Below are positions 35,251 to 50,800 of a DNA stretch of 64,000 bases, piece by piece (positions within the stretch are counted from its first letter, which is position 1; every line of letters starts with the position of its first letter). The position numbers were made by a program, and so were the translations under genes. The notes beneath the pieces were generated by a model, which saw only the letters and a program-made list of their open reading frames with translations, was not told the DNA's origin and ran no database searches. The DNA is from Canna indica (taxonomy: Eukaryota; Streptophyta; Magnoliopsida; Zingiberales; Cannaceae), in NCBI GenBank assembly GCA_034359265.1, contig CP136893.1, positions 49,983,501-50,047,500 on the forward strand, read 5' to 3'.

Positions 35251-37885
35251 TCGAGTTATTTTTTACAGACTAATGCAGAGAATTGCACGATTTTTCGAAT
35301 AGAATCTTGAACGAAGCCGACTGATTGAACTTCGGGGTATCGGTTCGAAACGACCAGAAATCTGAGTCCCGAGCGACTCCAGAACATTCACTGTGATGGG
35401 AGAAGTTGTTAATCGAGTTATTTTTGAGAAACTAATGCAAAGAATTGCACGCTTTTTGGAATAGAATCTTGAACGAAGCCGACTGATTGAACTTCGGGGT
35501 ATCGGTTCGAAACGACCAGAAATCTGAGTCCCGAGCGACTCCAGAACATTCACTGTGATGGGAGAAGTTGTTAATCGAGTTATTTTTGACAGACTAATGC
35601 AAAGAATTGCATGATTTTTCGAATAGAATCTTGAACGAAGCCGACTGATTGAACTTCGGGGTATCGGCTCGGAACGACCAGCAATCTGTGACACGAGCGA
35701 CTCCAGAACATTCACTGTGATGGGAGAAGTTGTTAATCGAGTTATTTTTTACAGACTAATGCAGAGAATTGCACGATTTTTTGAATAGAATCTTGAACGA
35801 AGCCGACTGATTGAACTTCGGGGTATCGGCTCGAAACGACCAGCAATCTGTGACCCGAGCGACTCCAGAACATTCACTGTGATGGGAGAAGTTGTTAATC
35901 GAGTTATTTTTTACAGACTAATGCAAAGAATTGCTCGATTTTTCGAATAGAATCTTGAACGAAGCCGACTGATTGAACTTCGGGGTATCGGTTCGAAACG
36001 ACCAGAAATCTGAGTCCCGAGCGACTCCAGAACATTCACTGTGATGGGAGAAGTTGTTAATCGAGTTATTTTTGAGAAACTAATGCAAAGAATTGCACGC
36101 TTTTTGGAATAGAATCTTGAACGAAGCCGACTGATTGAACTTCGGGGTATCGGTTCGAAACGACCAGAAATCTGAGTCCCGAGCGACTCCAGAACATTCA
36201 CTGTGATGGGAGAAGTTGTTAATCGAGTTATTTTTGAGAAACTAATGCAAAGAATTGCACGCTTTTTGGAATAGAATCTTGAACGAAGCCGACTGATTGA
36301 ACTTCGGGGTATCGGTTCGAAACGACCAGAAATCTGAGTCCCGAGCGACTCCAGAACATTCACTGTGATGGGAGAAGTTGTTAATCGAGTTATTTTTTAC
36401 AGACTAATGCAGAGAATTGCACGATTTTTCGAATAGAATCTTGAACGAAGCCGACTGATTGAACTTCGGGGTATCGGTTCGAAACGACCAGAAATCTGAG
36501 TCCCGAGCGACTCCAGAACATTCACTGTGATGGGAGAAGTTGTTAATCGAGTTATTTTTTACAGACTAATGCAAAGAATTGCTCGATTTTTCGAATAGAA
36601 TCTTGAACGAAGCCGACTGATTGAACTTCGGGGTATCGGCTCGAAATGACCAGCAATCTGTGACCCGAGCGACTCCAGAACATTCACTGTGATGGGAGAA
36701 GTTGTTAATCGAGTTATTTTTTACAGACTAATGCAAAGAATTGCTCGATTTTTTGAATAGAATCTTGAACGAAGCCGACTGATTGAACTTTGGCGTATCG
36801 GTTCGAATCGCACAGAAATCTGAGTCCTGAGCGACTCCAGAACATTCACTGTGATGGGAGAAGTTGTTAATCGAGTTATTTTTGAGAAACTAATGCAAAG
36901 AATTGCACGCTTTTTGGAATAGAATCTTGAACGAAGCCGACTGATTGAACTTCGGGGTATCGGTTCGAAACGACCAGAAATCTGAGTCCCGAGCGACTCC
37001 AGAACATTCACTGTGATGGGAGAAGTTGTTAATCGAGTTATTTTTGACAGACTAATGCAAAGAATTGCATGATTTTTCGAATAGAATCTTGAACGAAGCC
37101 GACTGATTGAACTTCGGGGTATCGGCTCGGAACGACCAGCAATCTGTGACACGAGCGACTCCAGAACATTCACTGTGATGGGAGAAGTTGTTAATCGAGT
37201 TATTTTTTACAGACTAATGCAGAGAATTGCACGATTTTTTGAATAGAATCTTGAACGAAGCCGACTGATTGAACTTCGGGGTATCGGCTCGAAACGACCA
37301 GCAATCTGTGACCCGAGCGACTCCAGAACATTCACTGTGATGGGAGAAGTTGTTAATCGAGTTATTTTTTACAGACTAATGCAAAGAATTGCTCGATTTT
37401 TCGAATAGAATCTTGAACGAAGCCGACTGATTGAACTTCGGGGTATCGGTTCGAAACGACCAGAAATCTGAGTCCCGAGCGACTCCAGAACATTCACTGT
37501 GATGGGAGAAGTTGTTAATCGAGTTATTTTTGAGAAACTAATGCAAAGAATTGCACGCTTTTTGGAATAGAATCTTGAACGAAGCCGACTGATTGAACTT
37601 CGGGGTATCGGTTCGAAACGACCAGAAATCTGAGTCCCGAGCGACTCCAGAACATTCACTGTGATGGGAGAAGTTGTTAATCGAGTTATTTTTTACAGAC
37701 TAATGCAGATAATTGCATGATTTTTCGAATAGAATCTTGAACGAAGCCGACTGATTGAACTTCGGGGTATCGGTTCGAAACGACCAGAAATCTGAGTCCC
37801 GAGCGACTCCAGAACATTCACTGTGATGGGAGAAGTTGTTAATCGAGTTATTTTTTACAGACTAATGCAGAGAATTGCACGATTT

Positions 37886-40800
37886 TTCGAATAGAATCTT
37901 GAACGAAGCCGACTGATTGAACTTCGGGGTATCGGTTCGAAACGACCAGAAATCTGAGTCCCGAGCGACTCCAGAACATTCACTGTGATGGGAGAAGTTG
38001 TTAATCGAGTTATTTTTTACAGACTAATGCAAAGAATTGCTCGATTTTTCGAATAGAATCTTGAACGAAGCCGACTGATTGAACTTCGGGGTATCGGCTC
38101 GAAATGACCAGCAATCTGTGACCCGAGCGACTCCAGAACATTCACTGTGATGGGAGAAGTTGTTAATCGAGTTATTTTTTACAGACTAATGCAAAGAATT
38201 GCTCGATTTTTTGAATAGAATCTTGAACGAAGCCGACTGATTGAACTTTGGCGTATCGGTTCGAATCGCACAGAAATCTGAGTCCTGAGCGACTCCAGAA
38301 CATTCACTGTGATGGGAGAAGTTGTTAATCGAGTTATTTTTGAGAAACTAATGCAAAGAATTGCACGCTTTTTGGAATAGAATCTTGAACGAAGCCGACT
38401 GATTGAACTTCGGGGTATCGGTTCGAAACGACCAGAAATCTGAGTCCCGAGCGACTCCAGAACATTCACTGTGATGGGAGAAGTTGTTAATCGAGTTATT
38501 TTTGACAGACTAATGCAAAGAATTGCATGATTTTTCGAATAGAATCTTGAACGAAGCCGACTGATTGAACTTCGGGGTATCGGCTCGGAACGACCAGCAA
38601 TCTGTGACACGAGCGACTCCAGAACATTCACTGTGATGGGAGAAGTTGTTAATCGAGTTATTTTTTACAGACTAATGCAGAGAATTGCACGATTTTTTGA
38701 ATAGAATCTTGAACGAAGCCGACTGATTGAACTTCGGGGTATCGGCTCGAAACGACCAGCAATCTGTGACCCGAGCGACTCCAGAACATTCACTGTGATG
38801 GGAGAAGTTGTTAATCGAGTTATTTTTTACAGACTAATGCAAAGAATTGCTCGATTTTTCGAATAGAATCTTGAACGAAGCCGACTGATTGAACTTCGGG
38901 GTATCGGTTCGAAACGACCAGAAATCTGAGTCCCGAGCGACTCCAGAACATTCACTGTGATGGGAGAAGTTGTTAATCGAGTTATTTTTGAGAAACTAAT
39001 GCAAAGAATTGCACGCTTTTTGGAATAGAATCTTGAACGAAGCCGACTGATTGAACTTCGGGGTATCGGTTCGAAACGACCAGAAATCTGAGTCCCGAGC
39101 GACTCCAGAACATTCACTGTGATGGGAGAAGTTGTTAATCGAGTTATTTTTGAGAAACTAATGCAAAGAATTGCACGCTTTTTGGAATAGAATCTTGAAC
39201 GAAGCCGACTGATTGAACTTCGGGGTATCGGTTCGAAACGACCAGAAATCTGAGTCCCGAGCGACTCCAGAACATTCACTGTGATGGGAGAAGTTGTTAA
39301 TCGAGTTATTTTTGACAGACTAATGCAAAGAATTGCATGATTTTTCGAATAGAATCTTGAACGAAGCCGACTGATTGAACTTCGGGGTATCGGCTCGGAA
39401 CGACCAGCAATCTGTGACACGAGCGACTCCAGAACATTCACTGTGATGGGAGAAGTTGTTAATCGAGTTATTTTTTACAGACTAATGCAGAGAATTGCAC
39501 GATTTTTTGAATAGAATCTTGAACGAAGCCGACTGATTGAACTTCGGGGTATCGGCTCGAAACGACCAGCAATCTGTGACCCGAGCGACTCCAGAACATT
39601 CACTGTGATGGGAGAAGTTGTTAATCGAGTTATTTTTTACAGACTAATGCAAAGAATTGCTCGATTTTTCGAATAGAATCTTGAACGAAGCCGACTGATT
39701 GAACTTCGGGGTATCGGTTCGAAACGACCAGAAATCTGAGTCCCGAGCGACTCCAGAACATTCACTGTGATGGGAGAAGTTGTTAATCGAGTTATTTTTG
39801 AGAAACTAATGCAAAGAATTGCACGCTTTTTGGAATAGAATCTTGAACGAAGCCGACTGATTGAACTTCGGGGTATCGGTTCGAAACGACCAGAAATCTG
39901 AGTCCCGAGCGACTCCAGAACATTCACTGTGATGGGAGAAGTTGTTAATCGAGTTATTTTTGAGAAACTAATGCAAAGAATTGCACGCTTTTTGGAATAG
40001 AATCTTGAACGAAGCCGACTGATTGAACTTCGGGGTATCGGTTCGAAACGACCAGAAATCTGAGTCCCGAGCGACTCCAGAACATTCACTGTGATGGGAG
40101 AAGTTGTTAATCGAGTTATTTTTGACAGACTAATGCAAAGAATTGCATGATTTTTCGAATAGAATCTTGAACGAAGCCGACTGATTGAACTTCGGGGTAT
40201 CGGCTCGGAACGACCAGCAATCTGTGACACGAGCGACTCCAGAACATTCACTGTGATGGGAGAAGTTGTTAATCGAGTTATTTTTTACAGACTAATGCAG
40301 AGAATTGCACGATTTTTTGAATAGAATCTTGAACGAAGCCGACTGATTGAACTTCGGGGTATCGGCTCGAAACGACCAGCAATCTGTGACCCGAGCGACT
40401 CCAGAACATTCACTGTGATAGGAGAAGTTGTTAATCGAGTTATTTTTTACAGACTAATGCAAAGAATTGCTCGATTTTTCGAATAGAATCTTGAACGAAG
40501 CCGACTGATTGAACTTCCGGGTATCGGTTCGAAACGACCAGAAATCTGAGTCCCGAGCGACTCCAGAACATTCACTGTGATGGGAGAAGTTGTTAATCGA
40601 GTTATTTTTGAGAAACTAATGCAAAGAATTGCACGCTTTTTGGAATAGAATCTTGAACGAAGCCGACTGATTGAACTTCGGGGTATCGGTTCGAAACGAC
40701 CAGAAATCTGAGTCCCGAGCGACTCCAGAACATTCACTGTGATGGGAGAAGTTGTTAATCGAGTTATTTTTGAGAAACTAATGCAAAGAATTGCACGCTT

Positions 40801-41406
40801 TTTGGAATAGAATCTTGAACGAAGCCGACTGATTGAACTACGGGGTATCGGTTCGAAACGACCAGAAATCTGAGTCCCGAGCGACTCCAGAACATTCACT
40901 GTGATGGGAGAAGTTGTTAATCGAGTTATTTTTGAGAAACTAATGCAAAGAATTGCACGCTTTTTGGAATAGAATCTTGAACGAAGCCGACTGATTGAAC
41001 TTCGGGGTATCGGTTCGAAACGACCAGAAATCTGAGTCCCGAGCGACTCCAGAACATTCACTGTGATGGGAGAAGTTGTTAATCGAGTTATTTTTGAGAA
41101 ACTAATGCAAAGAATTGCATGCTTTTTGGAATAGAATCTTGAACGAAGCCGACTGATTGAACTTCGGGGTATCGGTTCGAAACGACCAGAAATCTGAGTC
41201 CCGAGCGACTCCAGAACATTCACTGTGATGGGAGAAGTTGTTAATCGAGTTATTTTTTACAGACTAATGCAGATAATTGCACGATTTTTCGAATAGAATC
41301 TTGAACGAAGCCGACTGATTGAACTTCGGGGTATCGGTTCGAAACGACCAGAAATCTGAGTCCAGAGCGACTCCAGAACATTCACTGTGATGGGAGAAGT
41401 TGTTAA
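37886..41406. repeat. 3.5-kb segment duplicated 6156 bp upstream, copy 2
   Basis: This copy has the same variant order as 31730-35250, with the five-monomer landmarks near 38526, 39336 and 40146 and the GCAGATA monomer near 41269. Private changes include GTGATAGG near 40418, CTTCCGGG near 40516 and GAACTACGG near 40838. The 2.6 kb between the two copies (about 35.25-37.9 kb) is more of the same array with its own GCAGATA monomer near 37705. Confidence 0.78.
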
Positions 41407-43050
41407 TCGAGTTATTTTTTACAGACTAATGCAAAGAATTGCTCGATTTTTTGAATAGAATCTTGAACGAAGCCGACTGATTGAACTTCGGGGTATCGGT
41501 TCGAAACGACCAGAAATCTGAGTCCCGAGCGACTCCAGAACATTCACTGTGATGGGAGAAGTTGTTAATCGAGTTATTTTTTACAGACTAATGCAGAGAA
41601 TTGCACGATTTTTCGAATAGAATCTTCAACGAAGCCGACTGATTGAACTTCGGGGTATCGGTTCGAAACGACCAGAAATCTGAGTCCCGAGCGACTCCAG
41701 AACATTCACTGTGATGGGAGAAGTTGTTAATCGAGTTATTTTTTACAGACTAATGCAAAGAATTGCTCGATTTTTCGAATAGAATCTTGAACGAAGCCGA
41801 CTGATTGAACTTCGGGGTATCGGCTCGAAATGACCAGCAATCTGTGACCCGAGCGACTCCAGAACATTCACTGTGATGGGAGAAGTTGTTAATCGAGTTA
41901 TTTTTTACAGACTAATGCAAAGAATTGCTCGATTTTTTGAATAGAATCTTGAACGAAGCCGACTGATTGAACTTTGGCGTATCGGTTCGAATCGCACAGA
42001 AATCTGAGTCCTGAGCGACTCCAGAACATTCACTGTGATGGGAGAAGTTGTTAATCGAGTTATTTTTGAGAAACTAATGCAAAGAATTGCACGCTTTTTG
42101 GAATAGAATCTTGAACGAAGCCGACTGATTGAACTTCGGGGTATCGGTTCGAAACGACCAGAAATCTGAGTCCCGAGCGACTCCAGAACATTCACTGTGA
42201 TGGGAGAAGTTGTTAATCGAGTTATTTTTGACAGACTAATGCAAAGAATTGCATGATTTTTCGAATAGAATCTTGAACGAAGCCGACTGATTGAACTTCG
42301 GGGTATCGGCTCGGAACGACCAGCAATCTGTGACACGAGCGACTCCAGAACATTCACTGTGATGGGAGAAGTTGTTAATCGAGTTATTTTTTATAGACTA
42401 ATGCAGAGAATTGCACGATTTTTTGAATAGAATCTTGAACGAAGCCGACTGATTGAACTTCGGGGTATCGGCTCGAAACGACCAGCAATCTGTGACCCGA
42501 GCGACTCCAGAACATTCACTGTGATGGGAGAAGTTGTTAATCGAGTTATTTTTTACAGACTAATGCAAAGAATTGCTCGATTTTTCGAATAGAATCTTGA
42601 ACGAAGCCGACTGATTGAACTTCGGGGTATCGGTTCGAAACGACCAGAAATCTGAGTCCCGAGCGACTCCAGAACATTCACTGTGATGGGAGAAGTTGTT
42701 AATCGAGTTATTTTTGAGAAACTAATGCAAAGAATTGCACGCTTTTTGGAATAGAATCTTGAACGAAGCCGACTGATTGAACTTCGGGGTATCGGTTCGG
42801 AACGACCAGAAATCTGAGTCCCGAGCGACTCCAGAACATTCACTGTGATGGGAGAAGTTGTTAATCGAGTTATTTTTGAGAAACTAATGCAAAGAATTGC
42901 ATGCTTTTTGGAATAGAATCTTGAACGAAGCCGACTGATTGAACTTCGGGGTATCGGTTCGAAACGACCAGAAATCTGAGTCCCGAGCGACTCCAGAACA
43001 TTCACTGTGATGGGAGAAGTTGTTAATCGAGTTATTTTTTACAGACTAAT
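41269..43050. repeat. 11-monomer HOR (1782 bp), copy 1
   Basis: Eleven distinguishable monomers run from one GCAGATAATTGC to the next. They pass through GATTTTTTG, GCAGAG, GCTCG, CTCGAAATGACC, TTTGGCG/TCGAATCGCAC, GAGAAAC, GACAG/GCATGA, TTATAGAC, GCTCG and two GAGAAAC types. It is immediately repeated at 43051. A private TCCAGAGCG near 41362 distinguishes it. Confidence 0.85.
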
Positions 43051-44832
43051 GCAGATAATTGCACGATTTTTCGAATAGAATCTTGAACGAAGCCGACTGA
43101 TTGAACTTCGGGGTATCGGTTCGAAACGACCAGAAATCTGAGTCCTGAGCGACTCCAGAACATTCACTGTGATGGGAGAAGTTGTTAATCGAGTTATTTT
43201 TTACAGACTAATGCAAAGAATTGCTCGATTTTTTGAATAGAATCTTGAACGAAGCCGACTGATTGAACTTCGGGGTATCGGTTCGAAACGACCAGAAATC
43301 TGAGTCCCGAGCGACTCCAGAACATTCACTGTGATGGGAGAAGTTGTTAATCGAGTTATTTTTTACAGACTAATGCAGAGAATTGCACGATTTTTCGAAT
43401 AGAATCTTGAACGAAGCCGACTGATTGAACTTCGGGGTATCGGTTCGAAACGACCAGAAATCTGAGTCCCGAGCGACTCCAGAACATTCACTGTGATGGG
43501 AGAAGTTGTTAATCGAGTTATTTTTTACAGACTAATGCAAAGAATTGCTCGATTTTTCGAATAGAATCTTGAACGAAGCCGACTGATTGAACTTCGGGGT
43601 ATCGGCTCGAAATGACCAGCAATCTGTGACCCGAGCGACTCCAGAACATTCACTGTGATGGGAGAAGTTGTTAATCGAGTTATTTTTTACAGACTAATGC
43701 AAAGAATTGCTCGATTTTTTGAATAGAATCTTGAACGAAGCCGACTGATTGAACTTTGGCGTATCGGTTCGAATCGCACAGAAATCTGAGTCCTGAGCGA
43801 CTCCAGAACATTCACTGTGATGGGAGAAGTTGTTAATCGAGTTATTTTTGAGAAACTAATGCAAAGAATTGCACGCTTTTTGGAATAGAATCTTGAACGA
43901 AGCCGACTGATTGAACTTCGGGGTATCGGTTCGAAACGACCAGAAATCTGAGTCCCGAGCGACTCCAGAACATTCACTGTGATGGGAGAAGTTGTTAATC
44001 GAGTTATTTTTGACAGACTAATGCAAAGAATTGCATGATTTTTCGAATAGAATCTTGAACGAAGCCGACTGATTGAACTTCGGGGTATCGGCTCGGAACG
44101 ACCAGCAATCTGTGACACGAGCGACTCCAGAACATTCACTGTGATGGGAGAAGTTGTTAATCGAGTTATTTTTTATAGACTAATGCAGAGAATTGCACGA
44201 TTTTTTGAATAGAATCTTGAACGAAGCCGACTGATTGAACTTCGGGGTATCGGCTCGAAACGACCAGCAATCTGTGACCCGAGCGACTCCAGAACATTCA
44301 CTGTGATGGGAGAAGTTGTTAATCGAGTTATTTTTTACAGACTAATGCAAAGAATTGCTCGATTTTTCGAATAGAATCTTGAACGAAGCCGACTGATTGA
44401 ACTTCGGGGTATCGGTTCGAAACGACCAGAAATCTGAGTCCCGAGCGACTCCAGAACATTCACTGTGATGGGAGAAGTTGTTAATCGAGTTATTTTTGAG
44501 AAACTAATGCAAAGAATTGCACGCTTTTTGGAATAGAATCTTGAACGAAGCCGACTGATTGAACTTCGGGGTATCGGTTCGGAACGACCAGAAATCTGAG
44601 TCCCGAGCGACTCCAGAACATTCACTGTGATGGGAGAAGTTGTTAATCGAGTTATTTTTGAGAAACTAATGCAAAGAATTGCATGCTTTTTGGAATAGAA
44701 TCTTGAACGAAGCCGACTGATTGAACTTCGGGGTATCGGTTCGAAACGACCAGAAATCTGAGTCCCGAGCGACTCCAGAACATTCACTGTGATGGGAGAA
44801 GTTGTTAATCGAGTTATTTTTTACAGACTAAT
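43051..44832. repeat. 11-monomer HOR (1782 bp), copy 2
   Basis: This copy has the same eleven-monomer order as copy 1 at an offset of 1782 bp, including TTATAGAC near 44171 and CTCGGAACGACCAG near 44579. It has TCCTGAGCG near 43144 where copy 1 has TCCAGAGCG. Confidence 0.85.
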
Positions 44833-47800
44833 GCAGATAATTGCACGATTTTTCGAATAGAATCTTGAACGAAGCCGACTGATTGAACTTCGGGGTATCG
44901 GTTCGAAACGACCAGAAATCTGAGTCCTGAGCGACTCCAGAACATTCACTGTGATGGGAGAAGTTGTTAATCGAGTTATTTTTTACAGACTAATGCAAAG
45001 AATTGCTCGATTTTTTGAATAGAATCTTGAACGAAGCCGACTGATTAAACTTCGGGGTATCGGTTCGAAACGACCAGAAATCTGAGTCCCGAGCGACTCC
45101 AGAACATTCACTGTGATGGGAGAAGTTGTTAATCGAGTTATTTTTTACAGACTAATGCAGAGAATTGCACGATTTTTCGAATAGAATCTTGAACGAAGCC
45201 GACTGATTGAACTTCGGGGTATCGGTTCGAAACGACCAGAAATCTGAGTCCCGAGCGACTCCAGAACATTCACTGTGATGGGAGAAGTTGTTAATCGAGT
45301 TATTTTTTACAGACTAATGCAAAGAATTGCTCGATTTTTCGAATAGAATCTTGAACGAAGCCGACTGATTGAACTTCGGGGTATCGGCTCGAAATGACCA
45401 GCAATCTGTGACCCGAGCGACTCCAGAACATTCACTGTGATGGGAGAAGTTGTTAATCGAGTTATTTTTTACAGACTAATGCAAAGAATTGCTCGATTTT
45501 TTGAATAGAATCTTGAACGAAGCCGACTGATTGAACTTTGGCGTATCGGTTCGAATCGCACAGAAATCTGAGTCCTGAGCGACTCCAGAACATTCACTGT
45601 GATGGGAGAAGTTGTTAATCGAGTTATTTTTGAGAAACTAATGCAAAGAATTGCACGCTTTTTGGAATAGAATCTTGAACGAAGCCGACTGATTGAACTT
45701 CGGGGTATCGGTTCGAAACGACCAGAAATCTGAGTCCCGAGCGACTCCAGAACATTCACTGTGATGGGAGAAGTTGTTAATCGAGTTATTTTTGAGAAAC
45801 TAATGCAAAGAATTGCACGCTTTTTGGAATAGAATCTTGAACGAAGCCGACTGATTGAACTTCGGGGTATCGGTTCGAAACGACCAGAAATCTGAGTCCC
45901 GAGCGACTCCAGAACATTCACTGTGATGGGAGAAGTTGTTAATCGAGTTATTTTTTACAGACTAATGCAGATAATTGCACGATTTTTCGAATAGAATCTT
46001 GAACGAAGCCGACTGATTGAACTTCGGGGTATCGGTTCGAAACGACCAGAAATCTGAGTCCAGAGCGACTCCAGAACATTCACTGTGATGGGAGAAGTTG
46101 TTAATCGAGTTATTTTTTACAGACTAATGCAAAGAATTGCTCGATTTTTTGAATAGAATCTTGAACGAAGCCGACTGATTGAACTTCGGGGTATCGGTTC
46201 GAAACGACCAGAAATCTGAGTCCCGAGCGACTCCAGAACATTCACTGTGATGGGAGAAGTTGTTAATCGAGTTATTTTTTACAGACTAATGCAGAGAATT
46301 GCACGATTTTTCGAATAGAATCTTGAACGAAGCCGACTGATTGAACTTCGGGGTATCGGTTCGAAACGACCAGAAATCTGAGTCCCGAGCGACTCCAGAA
46401 CATTCACTGTGATGGGAGAAGTTGTTAATCGAGTTATTTTTTACAGACTAATGCAAAGAATTGCTCGATTTTTCGAATAGAATCTTGAACGAAGCCGACT
46501 GATTGAACTTCGGGGTATCGGCTCGAAATGACCAGCAATCTGTGACCCGAGCGACTCCAGAACATTCACTGTGATGGGAGAAGTTGTTAATCGAGTTATT
46601 TTTTACAGACTAATGCAAAGAATTGCTCGATTTTTTGAATAGAATCTTGAACGAAGCCGACTGATTGAACTTTGGCGTATCGGTTCGAATCGCACAGAAA
46701 TCTGAGTCCTGAGCGACTCCAGAACATTCACTGTGATGGGAGAAGTTGTTAATCGAGTTATTTTTGAGAAACTAATGCAAAGAATTGCACGCTTTTTGGA
46801 ATAGAATCTTGAACGAAGCCGACTGATTGAACTTCGGGGTATCGGTTCGAAACGACCAGAAATCTGAGTCCCGAGCGACTCCAGAACATTCACTGTGATG
46901 GGAGAAGTTGTTAATCGAGTTATTTTTGACAGACTAATGCAAAGAATTGCATGATTTTTCGAATAGAATCTTGAACGAAGCCGACTGATTGAACTTCGGG
47001 GTATCGGCTCGGAACGACCAGCAATCTGTGACACGAGCGACTCCAGAACATTCACTGTGATGGGAGAAGTTGTTAATCGAGTTATTTTTTATAGACTAAT
47101 GCAGAGAATTGCACGATTTTTTGAATAGAATCTTGAACGAAGCCGACTGATTGAACTTCGGGGTATCGGCTCGAAACGACCAGCAATCTGTGACCCGAGC
47201 GACTCCAGAACATTCACTGTGATGGGAGAAGTTGTTAATCGAGTTATTTTTTACAGACTAATGCAAAGAATTGCTCGATTTTTCGAATAGAATCTTGAAC
47301 GAAGCCGACTGATTGAACTTCGGGGTATCGGTTCGAAACGACCAGAAATCTGAGTCCCGAGCGACTCCAGAACATTCACTGTGATGGGAGAAGTTGTTAA
47401 TCGAGTTATTTTTGAGAAACTAATGCAAAGAATTGCACGCTTTTTGGAATAGAATCTTGAACGAAGCCGACTGATTGAACTTCGGGGTATCGGTTCGGAA
47501 CGACCAGAAATCTGAGTCCCGAGCGACTCCAGAACATTCACTGTGATGGGAGAAGTTGTTAATCGAGTTATTTTTGAGAAACTAATGCAAAGAATTGCAT
47601 GCTTTTTGGAATAGAATCTTGAACGAAGCCGACTGATTGAACTTCGGGGTATCGGTTCGAAACGACCAGAAATCTGAGTCCCGAGCGACTCCAGAACATT
47701 CACTGTGATGGGAGAAGTTGTTAATCGAGTTATTTTTTACAGACTAATGCAGATAATTGCACGATTTTTCGAATAGAATCTTGAACGAAGCCGACTGATT

Positions 47801-50800
47801 GAACTTCGGGGTATCGGTTCGAAACGACCAGAAATCTGAGTCCTGAGCGACTCCAGAACATTCACTGTGATGGGAGAAGTTGTTAATCGAGTTATTTTTT
47901 ACAGACTAATGCAAAGAATTGCTCGATTTTTTGAATAGAATCTTGAACGAAGCCGACTGATTGAACTTCGGGGTATCGGTTCGAAACGACCAGAAATCTG
48001 AGTCCCGAGCGACTCCAGAACATTCACTGTGATGGGAGAAGTTGTTAATCGAGTTATTTTTTACAGACTAATGCAGAGAATTGCACGATTTTTCGAATAG
48101 AATCTTGAACGAAGCCGACTGATTGAACTTCGGGGTATCGGTTCGAAACGACCAGAAATCTGAGTCCCGAGCGACTCCAGAACATTCACTGTGATGGGAG
48201 AAGTTGTTAATCGAGTTATTTTTTACAGACTAATGCAAAGAATTGCTCGATTTTTCGAATAGAATCTTGAACGAAGCCGACTGATTGAACTTCGGGGTAT
48301 CGGCTCGAAATGACCAGCAATCTGTGACCCGAGCGACTCCAGATCATTCACTGTGATGGGAGAAGTTGTTAATCGAGTTATTTTTTACAGACTAATGCAA
48401 AGAATTGCTCGATTTTTTGAATAGAATCTTGAACGAAGCCGACTGATTGAACTTTGGCGTATCGGTTCGAATCGCACAGAAATCTGAGTCCTGAGCGACT
48501 CCAGAACATTCACTGTGATGGGAGAAGTTGTTAATCGAGTTATTTTTGAGAAACTAATGCAAAGAATTGCACGCTTTTTGGAATAGAATCTTGAACGAAG
48601 CCGACTGATTGAACTTCGGGGTATCGGTTCGAAACGACCAGAAATCTGAGTCGCGAGCGACTCCAGAACATTCACTGTGATGGGAGAAGTTGTTAATCGA
48701 GTTATTTTTGAGAAACTAATGCAAAGAATTGCACGCTTTTTGGAATAGAATCTTGAACGAAGCCGACTGATTGAACTTCGGGGTATCGGTTCGAAACGAC
48801 CAGAAATCTGAGTCCCGAGCGACTCCAGAACATTCACTGTGATGGGAGAAGTTGTTAATCGAGTTATTTTTGAGAAACTAATGCAGAGAATTGCACGATT
48901 TTTCGAATAGAATCTTGAACGAAGCCGACTGATTGAACTTCGGGGTATCGGTTCGAAACGACCAGAAATCTGAGTCCCGAGCGACTCCAGAACATTCACT
49001 GTGATGGGAGAAGTTGTTAATCGAGTTATTTTTTACAGACTAATGCAGATAATTGCACGATTTTTCGAATAGAATCTTGAACGAAGCCGACTGATTGAAC
49101 TTCGGGGTATCGGTTCGAAACGACCAGAAATCTGAGTCCTGAGCGACTCCAGAACATTCACTGTGATGGGAGAAGTTGTTAATCGAGTTATTTTTTACAG
49201 ACTAATGCAAAGAATTGCTCGATTTTTTGAATAGAATCTTGAACGAAGCCGACTGATTGAACTTCGGGGTATCGGTTCGAAACGACCAGAAATCTGAGTC
49301 CCGAGCGACTCCAGAACATTCACTGTGATGGGAGAAGTTGTTAATCGAGTTATTTTTTACAGACTAATGCAGAGAATTGCACGATTTTTCGAATAGAATC
49401 TTGAACGAAGCCGACTGATTGAACTTCGGGGTATCGGTTCGAAACGACCAGAAATCTGAGTCCCGAGCGACTCCAGAACATTCACTGTGATGGGAGAAGT
49501 TGTTAATCGAGTTATTTTTTACAGACTAATGCAAAGAATTGCTCGATTTTTCGAATAGAATCTTGAACGAAGCCGACTGATTGAACTTCGGGGTATCGGC
49601 TCGAAATGACCAGCAATCTGTGACCCGAGCGACTCCAGAACATTCACTGTGATGGGAGAAGTTGTTAATCGAGTTATTTTTTACAGACTAATGCAAAGAA
49701 TTGCTCGATTTTTTGAATAGAATCTTGAACGAAGCCGACTGATTGAACTTTGGCGTATCGGTTCGAATCGCACAGAAATCTGAGTCCTGAGCGACTCCAG
49801 AACATTCACTGTGATGGGAGAAGTTGTTAATCGAGTTATTTTTGAGAAACTAATGCAAAGAATTGCACGCTTTTTGGAATAGAATCTTGAACGAAGCCGA
49901 CTGATTGAACTTCGGGGTTTCGGTTCGAAACGACCAGAAATCTGAGTCCCGAGCGACTCCAGAACATTCACTGTGATGGGAGAAGTTGTTAATCGAGTTA
50001 TTTTTGACAGACTAATGCAAAGAATTGCATGATTTTTCGAATAGAATCTTGAACGAAGCCGACTGATTGAACTTCGGGGTATCGGCTCGGAACGACCAGC
50101 AATCTGTGACACGAGCGACTCCAGAACATTCACTGTGATGGGAGAAGTTGTTAATCGAGTTATTTTTTATAGACTAATGCAGAGAATTGCACGATTTTTT
50201 GAATAGAATCTTGAACGAAGCCGACTGATTGAACTTCGGGGTATCGGCTCGAAACGACCAGCAATCTGTGACCCGAGCGACTCCAGAACATTCACTGTGA
50301 TGGGAGAAGTTGTTAATCGAGTTATTTTTTACAGACTAATGCAAAGAATTGCTCGATTTTTCGAATAGAATCTTGAACGAAGCCGACTGATTGAACTTCG
50401 GGGTATCGGTTCGAAACGACCAGAAATCTGAGTCCCGAGCGACTCCAGAACATTCACTGTGATGGGAGAAGTTGTTAATCGAGTTATTTTTGAGAAACTA
50501 ATGCAAAGAATTGCACGCTTTTTGGAATAGAATCTTGAACGAAGCCGACTGATTGAACTTCGGGGTATCGGTTCGGAACGACCAGAAATCTGAGTCCCGA
50601 GCGACTCCAGAACATTCACTGTGATGGGAGAAGTTGTTAATCGAGTTATTTTTGAGAAACTAATGCAAAGAATTGCATGCTTTTTGGAATAGAATCTTGA
50701 ACGAAGCCGACTGATTGAACTTCGGGGTATCGGTTCGAAACGACCAGAAATCTGAGTCCCGAGCGACTCCAGAACATTCACTGTGATGGGAGAAGTTGTT

